64,000 nt of DNA from Cubamyces lactineus (Eukaryota > Basidiomycota > Agaricomycetes > Polyporales > Polyporaceae), in assembly GCA_022376465.1 (NCBI GenBank), contig JACDTU010000005.1, positions 1,786,001-1,850,000 on the forward strand. Direction: 5' to 3'. The position numbers and the translations under genes were made by a program. Shown piece after piece: positions 44,959-57,525 of the stretch (the first letter of the stretch is position 1; every line of letters starts with the position of its first letter). A model generated the notes under the pieces. The model was given only the letters and a program-made list of their open reading frames with translations, had not been told where the DNA came from and searched no databases.

Positions 44959-47900
44959 GTTCGTCGTGGACTACTACAGTGTCGAAGTGCGCGAAAGCGT
45001 TCCAGTGTCCGAGATATCGGCGGTTTGGGCGTGTGTTGTCGTCGCAGGTAGTAGCAAACAGCAAGGAAGGCGTACATAACGTTCACGCTGCAGCCACAGA
45101 CGAGGAGAGCAGATGATGTCATAGGGTGCCGCGACTATGTCATACGAAAATGGAACCCTATCGTAAGGTTTGTTCTTGAGGATTAGCGCTCGTAGAGGAG
45201 GCAGTACATAGCGCTAGTGGTACATTACACGATAAGTTACTTAGTAATCCCACTATCCTCATAACGGCGACATGAACCGCTGTTTACTTTCTATGACCTG
45301 TAAGGTGAATTGGAGATTCCAGCGCATTCAATCATACCACTGGACTACCCGAGTAAAAGTTGAGCTGGTTTGACCATCATCGTCACGGCCTCGACAGACC
45401 CGGACTCTATCGTCGTCATGTGAGACTACCGACTCGTGTTTAGTTTCCACGGAATATCAAGATGAGCAGTGTACAAGTACTGCCGGTATGCTCAAGAACA
45501 TGCCACGTTCACGAGGACTTCGAGACCCGATACCGACGTCGTCCTAGGAATACAGAGAAAGTGTGGAGAATTGCCCCAAGCGCTCTGCTCTTCTACCCCG
45601 GCACGGTACGTGCCTAGGTTCTGGATGCTCCTTTGGCTCAGTTTCCCTGCTCTTCACAGACTCGACGAAGCAATACTCACATCGCTCGGTTGTCTCTGTA
45701 CAATTTCATGAGCGGGACCACGCTGTCTCGCACGACGGCTGACACACTTCGCAAGCTTGCTACGTAAAAGCTCTAGTGCAGAGAAGCAAAAATAGACGTG
45801 CGTGCCTTTGGGTCCTTCTACCTGCTGTATAATCTGACCCTGAGTCTCATGACCACAAGCAAACTCTGAACCCAATCCAGTGGATTGCAGGATGTGCACC
45901 CGGCTGCCGTGAAGCACATTCCTACGCGGAAGGCGCCTTAGAGTTTGCAACAGGCTATCTGACAGCTTTATTCCTCCCTCCCCACCGTATGGCATTCTTT
46001 CACGTCCAGTAGCGCTCTTCGCAGTACTCATGAGGTCTAGAATGCTGCCCCTCGTGTGGTCTGTACCCTTGTAACCCCTGGTGCGGGCACAGACCGGGCG
46101 CATCAGAGCTTCGCCGCGGCGAAAGCCATGGAAGCGTTTTCCAGACTATCTGCACTATCACAATGGGTCAGAATCCGGTGTGTTACGTCTTTTCCTTGCA
46201 CCCTCTCGTCCCTTCTCACACGTCAGGGCGATAATCTAATCGGCCAGGAAGTATTCTCGCGGATCGCTTCTAGCCGGAGCAAAGTAGTGCCCTTGTAGCA
46301 TCGCGGGAGCTGAACATTCCACGAACGTGGCTTCCTGAGCGGTTCCTGCTATCAGGCTATCCGCGCCGTTCTGATTTTGCTTTGCATCCGAACGCACAAG
46401 ACGCTTTAGGACATCGAACGGAGGCAATACAAGGGAGGCGTTTGAGCAATAGTCTGGTAAAGTCACGGGTATGGGCACTGGAAAGCGGCTCGAAAATGAC
46501 TATTGAAACCCAAACAGCTGCCAAAAAGTCTGTCGGGTACTGTGTGGAGCCTGTCGTACGTCTATCAGAGACGTTGCGGCGGACGCACTAGTGGCATACC
46601 GGTTCATTTCTTGTCAACTTCTCAGGCTGAAACTCATTTCTCTAGTACGTTGTATCGACGGTCCGATCGCACGCACGAGAAATCCCACCAAGGCGGCCAC
46701 CACTTGAACACCTTCTCCAGCCGTCTTCCAGTTACTCGAATTCGCGCTTCTATCAAATGGTTTTGGACCAGACGACAGTGCTGCTCACCGCGCCTCGCTC
46801 CGGAGTCGAATTCGCCTTACTCACCAGCTCTCACTGCTAACCGCTCGACCTCTCCCACACCCTCGGTAGCAACAACTTCCAGACGGCGGACACGCTATTC
46901 TCCGCCACAGCCAGCCACCGCACCGTGCTATCGCCTCATGCTCGCATCTGCAGTCCTCTTTCTGGATTCAGTCTGCCCATTCAGCCCTGCGCCACCACCC
47001 GCTCTGGCACCACCACAATAGACCCTCGTTTCTCCCGCTGAAGCGCACCCTGCCCTCATTTACCCACACAGTGGCCCCGATAACCTTCCGCACTTATCTT
47101 GCGCATCTCGCAGTCTATCTCGAAGCCCCGGGGACCCTTGCGTCTCATCGAGCGCGCACTCGGGCATATTCTACATGCCGCACCTCTGCTGCCGAGGGCT
47201 GAGTGCTAACAACACGAACTCCGCTGCACCGCTAGCGTTCAACACCCTCTCAGTGTCACACATCTTTCCACACGCCCACGCACGCCCACGCGTGCGCTGG
47301 ACCGGCTGAGCCCTCGTCTCAGCTAGAGCGCGGAGACGCCTGCGGCACGCACTTTCTGATCAGCGAAGCCGCTGTGTGGTGTGTGGCGCGAGAGCCGTGC
47401 CAGCCTAGGCTGCGGTGTCGCTCGGTGAGGGTACGCATCGCTCCCACGCACACGTCCACACCCCCGCAGCGGCGGGATGTCAACCCTACTTGTCCGCACG
47501 AAACTCGAAGTCTAAATGGGACGCCTTCCGACCCTGCACGACTCGTGTTGCTGCAACTGATGCCCTCCCCCGCCGGCGGTCCTCGGGGGGACCTGGATTG
47601 TGCCACCTGCATGGCCGCCCTGCATGACTGCCACGAAGCGTTGGAGGCTGGGCTTTGGAATCTGTCCTGGGCGTCTCTAGCGATCGGCTTCTCCGCGGGC
47701 CATGCGCGCGTGAGTACCTCGCCCGGGCGGACTGAATGCCATGCAGCGTCAAGTGTGCGGTCCCTTGCTCTCTTCTTGCTATCCGGAACGTTCGATTTGG
47801 TGGCGTTTTGTTCGCCGGACGTAGGAGAGCATGGAGGGGCTTGTACGTACATGAGCCTGCGCCCCATTCCCACTGTCCCCTCCCCTCTTTCGCACCGTGT

Positions 47901-48366
47901 TCAATCCCACTCCTGGGAAGCTCTTCTCTCGCATAATTCCTGCGGATCCATCTGTCGAAAACTGGCTCCGGCCCTCATCTCCGTCAGCCACCACCGTCAC
48001 CAAAGACGGCGGAAGACTGACCTTTCGATGACAGACGTATATTCTGACAATCGTTGTGCGTTCTTCATTTGATTTCGGCGATATGGTGCCATTCCAGATC
48101 GTGCTGTGAGCCCAAGTATATGCCGGTATGGCCCGATGTGCACACAAACGCCGCGGCGCGCGAATGAGGACCAGGAAAGATTATATTAACAATACCGGGA
48201 AACGGCCCACTCTGATCCACATTTTCGCGAAAGGTACAAGAGAAACCAGCTGCCCCACCGTGCCCTAGCCTTTCTTCGTGACCCCTAACGAGAGCGCAAC
48301 CCACATGGAGGGATGTGTCCTGTCGGACTGTGCGCGCTGAACAGCTTGGCCATCTGCAGAAGACAT
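44959..48366. other. 3.4 kb without a recognised gene
   Basis: Contains open frames at 45654-46103 (minus), 46503-47021 (plus) and 47374-48072 (plus, 232 codons). The last is the longest but has no family signal, an atypical composition rich in Cys/His/Arg/Ser, and competing frames on both strands. I leave them uncalled. A membrane-like N-terminus readable upstream of 44958 on the minus strand (MTSSALLVCGCSVNVMYAFL, from about 45118) is broken by a stop before the gene and is probably chance. Confidence 0.4.
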
Positions 48367-49659
48367 CTAGTATGTCTTCTTCTTCTCGTCCACGGAGAGA
48401 CCGCCTGAATCGCAGTTTAGCGTGAAACCGGGGATGTAGAGATGATAATGAACGTACCGGGGCCCATGTTAACAAGAAGGATGAGACCGCCAACGATCGC
48501 TACAAGTTAGCAAGCGGTCAGTGGGAATACCTAACATGCAAAGCCTGAAATAAAACGCACACAACGTCTGGAAGAAATCATATCTGCACGTTTATCAGTA
48601 AGAAACATAACTGCCCATGTGCGACATCATACTCACTTGAGGAAATCACGTTGAGGGTGCGCCGAGTGGATGCTCCAGAAGTTGTTGATGAATACGTTGA
48701 AGATACTGAGCATGATGACCAGGAATCCTGCCGACCACTTCGCCTTGAAACCGACCGCGACCATGATACAGGCTGCGAGGCCGATGATAGAGACAAATAC
48801 ACGGGAGATGCTCCATTGCCCACGGAGGATGAATCCGATGAACAAGAAAATGAGGAGAATACGGCCGGCGAGCAAGAAGCTGTGGGATGGGGTGTGCGGT
48901 CACGTGCCTGCCTCATACAGACGTCATAAGGCGGGGTAGACTCACTATTTCTTGCGGTCGTTCTCAGAAAGGGTAGGCAGTCCAGCGAAAATCTTCTTGC
49001 GCGTGTACATTGAGTCGGTGAATACCATGAGGAGACCGCCAATGACACTCAGGTTGCGCAGGAAGAAGTTGAGGTCGAAAATCAAGCCGTAGCCGAATGC
49101 CTGAACGATGACAACACCCAAAAGACCGCCAACCGCATACTCCGAGTACTTCTTCGAGATTACCGCGCCCGAGCCAACAAGCATGGTCTGTGAAACATCC
49201 CGTATTACTTCTCAGAAGCCTGGACAGGCTAAAGTTGCATATACGCACAATCACGTTGATTATTAGGAAGAAGTGGGAGATTCCCCAAGGGAAATGACGA
49301 TGCCTACATGAGAGGAATACATGTCGCTCAGCGTTTATGAATGCCACGTACGCATGCCGGGAGACGCACCTCTGCAAGTACCAAAGTTGGTCACCCCATT
49401 GCGTGACAATACGCCATGAGTCCTCCAAGAAAGTGCCGACAATCAAGAACCTGCCGATGGCAGGCAGGTGGGGCTTCAGAGGCTGGCTGTAGATGTCGAC
49501 GTAGTCCTCGACTGTGCGGGCGAAGGTGCGGATCTTCTCGACCGGGTCGTCGGGGTTGGCGGCTCTGTAGCCAGCAGAGGGTCGTGAGTTGCCGAAACCA
49601 TGAGGGTCGGGGGTGTAGCCTCCAGAGGCTGGGCGGGCGATGTTGATGCGGGCAGACAT
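48367..49659 (-). CDS. ERV29: SURF4/Erv29 ER-to-Golgi cargo receptor
   Basis: Erv29/SURF4 loads soluble secretory proteins into COPII vesicles and recycles between Golgi and ER. The cytosolic N-terminus (MSARINIARPASGGYTPDPH) is followed by YVDIYSQPLKPHLPAIGRFL, then GTFLEDSWRIVTQWGDQLWY and, after introns, FPWGISHFFLIINV. Next come TMLVGSGAVISKKYSEYAVG and LNFFLRNLSVIGGLLMVFTD. Then the conserved LLAGRILLIFLFIGFIL helix, FNVFINNFWSIHSAHPQRDF and KYDFFQTLSIVGGLILLVNM. The protein ends DEKKKTY at TAG 48369-48367, so the last four residues KKTY form a di-lysine ER-retrieval signal. About six introns. All conserved blocks of the family are visible in order. Confidence 0.94.
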
Positions 49660-50089
49660 AGCGGACGAAGAAAGAGAAAGAGCGCGAGTTGGAAGTTGAG
49701 AAAGTCGAGGACGCGCCAACGACTTGAAGGCGACGTGGCGTAAGGACCCCGTGGGAACATGCTTGTGTGTCCTCTCTCTTGCCTTTCCCATCAGCTGTAC
49801 ATCATCTCATCATCCCGCTGAAACTACCTCGTCGACGACCATCCACCAAGTCTCAGCCTCGCCGTCATCGCCTTCAAGCCAACACACTTTACAGACCGCA
49901 GCGGCGGCGGCCATTCTCCTCAATATATCTTCCTTTGAACGGACATGCGCGGGGCAAACGCCAAGACCAAATCACGTGATGCGAGTCGCGCGTCTGTCTT
50001 GACGCGTCGCCAGCCGGCTGAGACGCAGCCACGACGCGTCTCGGCGTTCAAGTTCATGCATTCTACTCTTCCCGTTTGGCTGTCTACAC
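49660..50089. promoter_or_regulatory. Divergent promoter with two ACGCGT boxes (SURF4/MutY)
   Basis: The 430 bases separate two start codons pointing away from each other. ACGCGT occurs at 50002-50007 and 50034-50039, 51-88 bases before the MutY-homologue ATG. This resembles the MSH2 promoter and suggests an MBF-type G1/S control; binding is not shown. Confidence 0.5.
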
Positions 50090-52542
50090 ATGACGTCTAG
50101 GAAACGCAAGACAAAGGTTAGCGACGATGATAGTGACTATGCGGACGCGTCTCCGGTGCAGAAGAAACCCAGAAAAACGGCCACTCACAAGAAGGCAGGA
50201 GCTAGAGCCAAAGGCAGGAAACGTGGAGGCATACCAGACGCGTCAGCCTACGTGAACGAAGAGGATGTCGAGCTCACGGAAGTGGCCAACGCAATTCCTC
50301 ATACGATGGAGTTACACGTACTGTCCAGCCCCGAGTCCCCTAGACAAGCCTTACTCAAGTGGTACGACGGCGTGCATGCCGTTCGTGGGATGCCTTGGCG
50401 GAAGCCCTACCAGGATTCATGGACCACAGAAGAGAAGGCTCAACGAGCCTATGAGGTCCGGTTGCACTGACATCCCGACGTCCGGGAATTGATGTGACCG
50501 CTGACTGAATAAAATTTGTCTGTAGGTCTGGGTCTCGGAGATCATGCTGCAGCAAACCCAAGTTGCCACCGTGATACCGTATTACAACAGATGGATGGAG
50601 AGGTTGGCTAGCTCCGACACGCCTATAGCTTCGCGGCATGACACGCTCATCTTCGCTCCCACAGGTTTCCGACCATCAGAGATCTGGTCAGCATGGACAT
50701 CGTTCTGACCAACGCCAACGCTCACCCATTGCTCTTCCTTCTTAGGCAGCATCAGACATAGACACCGTCAACGGTCTCTGGAAGGGCCTTGGCTACTATT
50801 CGCGGGCTGCGCGTCTGCTAAGCGGCGCGCAGAAGGCTGTCAAGGAGTATGGTGGCCGCTTGCCGGACAATGCGCAGGACATGGAATCAAACATCCCCGG
50901 CATCGGAAGATACAGTGCCGGTGCCATATGCTCCATAGCGTACAACCAGTGCGTTCCTGTGGTAAGTCTCGCTCGCGCCGGTGCAGATCTTCGCCCGCGA
51001 CATCTGGCATCAGCTTCCTGAGACCAGTCCGTGGTGATATCGATATTGACCGGGGCGCGCGCCTACAGCTCGATGGGAATGTGCACCGGCTCTTGAGCCG
51101 CATGCTAGCGCTGCACGCACCGCCGAAGGCGAAGCAGACGTTGGACGTCCTCTGGGCAGGCGCCAGCGCCTTTGTAAAAGATGCCGAACGCCCAGGTGAT
51201 GTGAACCAAGCGCTGATTGAGCTTGGATCAACCGTCTGCAAGGTACGCGACCCTGACTGTCGCTCGTGTCCGCTGCAGCCATGGTGTGTGGCGTACGGGC
51301 GCCAAAGGCAGCGGAAGCGGGACAAGGGAAAAGAAGACGAGGTGCGTCCTCTGAGTTGTTCGCAACGTCGTGCTGCAGCTGCGTCGCTAGAAACTGAGGA
51401 CGGGGCCGTGTAACCAGGGTGCGAAAGTTGCGACCTCCCCAGCAGGTCATGCGATCCCGGATATCGAAGAGCTCTGCACGTTGTGCGAGCCGCTCCCGGA
51501 AGGCTCACCGGTGACGGCGTACCCAATGAAGGCGGAGAAGAAAAGGGCGCGTGAAGAGCTCGATGTTGTGAACGTTATCGAGTGGCGCAAGCACGCTGCA
51601 AGCGAAGAGCGCTGGTTCCTGCTCGTCCGGCGTCCAGAAGGAGGTGAGTCGTCTATCCCCATCAAGCATCTTGTTTTCGAGTTCTTGTTCCCTGCCTCGC
51701 GTAACCTCATCCTTTCATCACCCGGGACTCCGCTCGCCCAGTACTGAGCAGCCTTCCGCGAACACAGGGCTTCTTGCGGGCTTGCACGAATTTCCCACCG
51801 CTCCGAACGTCCCCGAAAGCTCCTCGTCTCCGTCCACCGCACACGTCGAGCTCGCCAGTTCGCTTCTATCCGCCCTCTTGGTCACTCCACCGTCCGCACA
51901 ATCCACTGCTGCCGTTACATCGCGAGGCCAGGCTGCTCGACGCTCCACCTCGCAGTCGTCTGCGGAACGTCCTGGGTCACTGCGGGTAGCGAAGGTCGTA
52001 CCAGCAGGGGACGTGCTGCACATATTCTCGCATATCCGGAAGACGTACCGCGTGCAATGGGTCGTGCTAGAAGGAGGCACGAGCGAGACCCCTCCGTCCC
52101 TCGTGCCCGCGCCAGACTTCGCGTCCTTCGGTGCCGCTATGCCCAAGACGTCTAAAGGCAAGAAGACCTCCGGCAAAAAGCGGGCGGCGGGGCCCGACGA
52201 AGACGACGACACTCGCGGGACGTCGTCCTCATCCGCAACCGCCCCCTCGAGCGCGCCAGCGGCGCAATGGGTCCGCCTGGAGGCCGTAGCCGACGCCAAG
52301 TACGTCCTCACCGTTTTGTGCCCTCGTCCAGAAATTTGGCTCGGCTGCTGATCAAGCACCTCTTCTTCCTCTTTCGCTGTCGCGGTTCGTTCCTGCCTAC
52401 CGTGCACTTCATTCGTCACCGGCCTTGCGGGTGCAGTATTGGCACTGGCGTCATGAAGGTCTGGCGGCAAGTCTGCGCGCTCTGGGCGGGCGGCGAAGAC
52501 GAAGACCCCTCGGGATCGGAGGACGGCGTCGAGCAGGAGTGA
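50090..52542 (+). CDS. myh1: A/G-specific adenine DNA glycosylase (MutY/MUTYH homologue)
   Basis: Removes adenine mispaired with 8-oxoguanine in the nucleus. The N-terminus is highly basic ([12 protein letters not shown]...[11 protein letters not shown]), a likely nuclear signal. The glycosylase domain starts with [20 protein letters not shown] and has [20 protein letters not shown], then the helix-hairpin-helix in [13 protein letters not shown]. The catalytic Asp lies in [12 protein letters not shown], joined across an intron after NQCVPV. The [4Fe-4S] cluster motif C-X6-C-X2-C-X5-C is seen in [19 protein letters not shown]-terminal NUDIX-like 8-oxoG recognition domain follows, with [15 protein letters not shown] and [16 protein letters not shown], and then a Ser/Thr/Lys-rich insertion before the TGA at 52540-52542. 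About seven introns. Key residues are intact. Confidence 0.94.
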
Positions 52543-55500
52543 CGCTCGGCCTTGCCTATTTCTGCCGTCGCTGGCGCGAGCGTCGGCGCCTGTCCCCGTG
52601 CAGAGTTCTGTCAGGTCCCCCAGTCCATGTATACTCTAGTGGGCGGTCGATACCAGCGGGCAGCATGCATACAGTGGGGTGTGCAGGCAGCGTCTTGCGT
52701 TCCCTCGTGCCCGCCCATGTCGACATATGAGCGTCACTGCTCGAGCGACGCGGTACTGCACATGCGGTGCGGTCGGCAAGGTTCGTGCTTGACGCAGGGG
52801 GGACTGACTTAGTCCCGCAACGAGCTGGCGACTGTCGCGCGAGAAAGTACAAGGCCTGGGGTGTCGGCGGAAAGTCTAATCGTGCCGCAGCAGTCTGGTG
52901 CGGGCGCGATCGCGAGCACATGGGGCACACAACCGAAAGCGGTTGGTAGCATTCAGGCAGGGCAGCGAGCGACCAGAATATGGGATGTGAGAGACGGGAG
53001 ACGGGCTCGGTGGATTGATAGACGATTTTTCTGCTGGGTGAGGGACGGTGTCCCAATATATCCATTTCGGGCACGTCTGGTACAGAGGCCAGGACGAGTG
53101 CTCGAGTGCTCCGAGTGGCATCGGCAAGCTATACTCAGCACCAGTGCCAGCACTTGCAGGGGTGAAGACTGCGGTTTATTTTGGCTCGCTGCGGGTGTCC
53201 CGACGCGCTCGTATTTGCTGCTATTGCGGGAGTGCATAGAGAGGTCTGCAGTCGAAACTTCGGAGGGAGGGATCAAGGCCATCATCGACCCCGCCGCGCT
53301 CCTGGAGATTGTTCCGCGAAAGGGCGCAAATTAAACTTCGCGTACTCCGGGGCGGGAGACAAGCGAGATGAGCACGCGCAATGCCCGTACGCTACACCGC
53401 GTAGCGTATGACGGTGCGGGCAACGCGATGCCGCGTCGCGACAAATCGATTCTCGAAGTAAGGGCGACTCGCTGCTACCTAGATCTGATGTGAACACCTT
53501 GTGCTGCCGACGGGCTCGAGTCCGAGTCGGGGGTCCCGCAACAACTTCGCCATGATGAGACGAGACGCGCGGGCGAACTCCTTCGCACCATTGTTCGATT
53601 CATGGCGATTCCTGATCAGGCTGAAGTCTCCGCTGAACTTCCATCTGGATCCGCGGCGCTGTTCATTGTTCAACATGTTCGGATTCGCCTAACGCAAACT
53701 GACACAACAATGACAGCTGGTCTTGTTCTGCCTCGTGCCGCCAATCGTCCGTGTCCGCGTTCGCGTTCGCGTCCGTGCCACGGCGGGCCGCCAGGTTCTG
53801 GATAATCTCTCGGACGGACGACCGAACGTTCCTGTCCTTGTCGTCACCTGCACGGAGTAATCCATCGGCGGGCTCCAGCGCCGGAGCATCGCCGCCAGTG
53901 TCCGTGCTAGTATAGGTGGGTTTGTGTGCCTGTCCTGAGGAATGGTTGGAGAGATCAAGAATGCTGATGTCAAGAAGCAAGTAAACGCGTTGGAAGCCGA
54001 AACGCGGATTCAGACTCCCGCAAACGCAAAGAAACATCAGATTCAGTGAAGGCTTGGCCGTTGACAGATGCCGATGCACTTGAAGTAGCTTCGATGGACG
54101 ATACATCAGGCTGGAGTCGCGACCGTCGCTGAACGCACTGAAAGATTGGTTATACCTGGGCCCGTAGTACGTACGCGAACCAACGACCGCACCCGACGGC
54201 GAAAGGTGGACCCGGCGGCAGTACCTGTCCCTATGAGCGTGAATTCATGCGCACGGATTTTCTACGATGGCATATGAATATCCTATCAACACCTCCGCTT
54301 TCGAGAGCGAGCCTGGGCACCCAATGCCCCTCCGATCGCAGTCGATCACATGGACAATTGAGCGCAACATCCGCGTCGTTTTTGCGGCACCAAGGCACAA
54401 GGAAGAGTAGACGGGTGATCGAGAGTGACGGCAATGTTCGTCATGGTAGTGCCCACGTTCAAGAGCTTCATTTTGCCGTCCGAGTCGTCTCGCGGTAGCC
54501 TGGATGGCGATGTTAGGATGTAGCAGAGCAGGCGAACACTGCACCGCGCCGGCTCCGTTGTACAGCGTCACGCTTGCTGAGACCACAACGCGGAGTGGTG
54601 CATCGTAGGGTAGCAAGTACGATAGTTTGAATGACAGCCCACAGAGACAATTGCAAGCGGATGGCCACTTGCGGCGGGTGTGGGGTCCGGTGTTAGTCAG
54701 CAGCTGGCCATGTTGCGCCTCGCCAAGTTTCTCGATCGGCCGCGGGTACGGCTGTCAGCCCCGACTCCCACCTGCCTGCGCTGGAAATTGCACGGTGCTT
54801 ACGCGCGTTAGCCCAGGGTCACGTCGCGTCTCAGCTTCAAGCTCAAGTTCAAGTTGGATCTCAGCCTCCGCCAGGTCCGATCCACCCAGGCCACATGCAA
54901 CCCGCCCATCTCAAGCTTATCACGCACCCATCACCGTCCCATCCCAACCGGGCGGCGCTGCCGTCACGACTCACGACCTCGGAGTGTCGGAGTCGTCGGG
55001 ACTCGGACGTGGAGGTGAGACGGCGGTATCTCAGCTAACAGAGTAACAGAAGGTAACAGAGTGTATCCTGGATCGGCCGCGGCATCAGCCACTGTGTCAT
55101 ACTCACATGATTACATTATTGCATTATTGATAGCTAGCAGACGTCGACGCCGCCGCGTCCGGAGACAAGCGACACCGCCAAGTTCCAACGCCGATAGAGT
55201 GGCGATCGCCCGCCTCCCGGCGTAACGCACTAAGTTGGTGGCACTGGCAAACAGCCAGACACGCGCAGATCGGGGCCTGTCGATATCGGATGATATACAG
55301 CAATCACGTCCTGACTCTCCTGGACTCCTGGGCTCCCTTATATTCTTATATTCATATCGTCCAGTCGTTCTGGAGTCTGGATGCCGCGACGTCCGTCGAG
55401 AGGCCATCCGGCACTGTCTGACTGTCTGATTGCCTGCGAGACGTCTCCTGCCCAGCATGACAGCTACTAGCTGAAGTGTCCTTGTACTACAGTAACATCC

Positions 55501-57525
55501 GCCCTCGTCCTCCGTCCGGCCGTCGTCGCCCATCTGCGCCAGTGCGTCCGCTATGCCCCGGACGTGCACGGTGTACGGTACGTATGGCATATGATATGCG
55601 CATGCGCATCTATAATCCAATTGCAGCAGCTCGGCCGCGACGGGAGGCCTGCCGTGAGTTATCAGGTACCTTCGGCCTCGCCCTGCCCTCCGCAGGCACT
55701 CAGAGGCCAGAGGTACCGGTAGGCTAGCTCGGGCACCGGCGCACGTACTTACAATACGTACGTACGTATACCGCGCGCATGTCATATACCGTAACTTAGG
55801 CTAGCCCAGCCTAAGCCCGCTAGCAGCTAGCTCGATCTATCGACCCGGCACGGGCACGATATACTGTAAATACAGTAATGATACGCATCTGCGCATCTCC
55901 GACACGGTACATATATGTTGTATTACGATTCACACATGTATGTTGTATGTACATCCCGCACCCGGCCGCGCGATGGCGCATCTCGATCGCCCATGGCCAC
56001 GCGCGCATCGACCATCGACCATCTCAAACCCTCAATCTATCGTATACCAGGTTACGAACTCGGTCTCTTTACGCCTCCATGGGCCTTGGGGCTGAGGTCT
56101 TACGGTCTTTGGCGATAGTGATACACGTCACTGTGTCATGCTATTGGGTAATGTGCGCGCGAGTGTCAAGCGGGGTGGGTACCTGTACATTTGTATGTGT
56201 GAGCATCTGCACTACTGTATATATGCTATCGTACACAGCCCCTCCCTCCTCCGGACGGCCGTCTTCTCCGGGAGGAGGGGCTTGGGAGGTATCGGTATCG
56301 GTATCAACGCGTCTCTAGAGTTACAGTCGGCCATATCGACAGCAGCGAACGGTACGTGGGGGAAAAACGGAATAAGTCAGTGAGCAGCTCGTAGTTCGTA
56401 GCACGTAGCACGTTAGCAAGTCATAGCTCTTGTAAGAAAAACACGAATGCCGCCCAAGAAGCGTCCAAGCGGCCATGAAGCACCAGAAAGACAGCAACGA
56501 CCAAAACAGACGCACGGTCCGTCCCAAGTCTGCATATAGCGTTGCGATCGCAGGAACAAATCAAGAGAGAAACCTCGCAGAGCGTGTCCGTGTGGCGAGG
56601 TCGAGTTCGAGGGCACAGCGGCGTGTCCGGCCAGTATGTGAGCCCGCCAATGGCGGAATTTAGGAAGCCCACCCGCCGACCAACCACCTCCATCCGTCTA
56701 TGCGCGCCGGAGATGGAGAAGAAGGGGGTGAGGAAGGGGGACACCAACTCCGCAAAAAACGCCCGGGACGCGCTCGGTCGTCCTCGTCAGCCAGTATTGC
56801 AGCTTCCCAAGACGACGAGCCCTACGAGGGCTCGTAAGGCTCGAGGCCCCCGCCGAGCGTCCGCATCTCCATCAGGCCGTCGCGGCACACGGTGCACACG
56901 ACGAGCGGAGTTGGGACAGGCCAGTCACGGTCTGATCAAGAAGCACGCGGCTTTGCGGTTCTCGGTTCTTCACGCGTACGCGCGCGGGCGGACGGACGGG
57001 CGGACTGACGGAGTTGGACGGAGGAGCGGTGGGTGAATGCGGCACAGGGAGAGACGGAGAGAGGCTCGGGCGGGCGAATGGGAGAATTGACCAGGGACGA
57101 CGGTTCCGCAGTCGCCGCTATCCAAGATCCACAGGGGATTAAGAGGAGGATATGAAAGGACGAAAAGACGAGCGAGGGGAGGCAGCAGAGGTCGATATGA
57201 AAGGTCTAGGCCGCAGACGCCGCATACCGCCCCGCATGGTCATGAGACCACACCAGGAGGGGGTGCATGGGTGCCCACAGGGCCTCCTGCGCGCCCACGA
57301 GCGGAGCGAGAAAAAAAGAGGTGTAACAAGCTTTGCGAGTCCCGAGATGGGATGACGGAACCGTGACCCCCGTTTTTGTCGCGCCTCGTCCGTGTCTTCT
57401 TCGATGTAGCCGTAGCACTAGCCGTGAACGTCGCCTTGGCTAGAAGCCAGGGTCAGGTCATGGTGCAGTCATCGTCGTCCCTAGCTGAACGTCACCGGTC
57501 GTCCAACGGACACAGCGATACCAGA
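52543..57525. other. 5 kb without a recognised gene
   Basis: No coding structure is convincing. From about 53700 onward there are short low-complexity features: CGCGTTCGCGTTCGCG-like runs near 53757, palindromic CTAG- and TACG-rich sequence at 55700-55830 including TACGTACGTACGTA (55756-55769), and three GGTATC units near 56289-56306. Local composition varies strongly. Much of it lies downstream of the WOPR gene on the minus strand. Confidence 0.45.
55756..55771. repeat. (TACG) palindromic repeat
   Basis: TACGTACGTACGTA is its own reverse complement and sits in a CTAG/TACG-rich patch. Confidence 0.75.

Noticed and set aside
53479..53540. T-arm-like CGGGCTCGAGTCCGAG sequence near 53510
   Set aside because: The arms do not pair as a T stem and no acceptor or anticodon stem is present on either strand.
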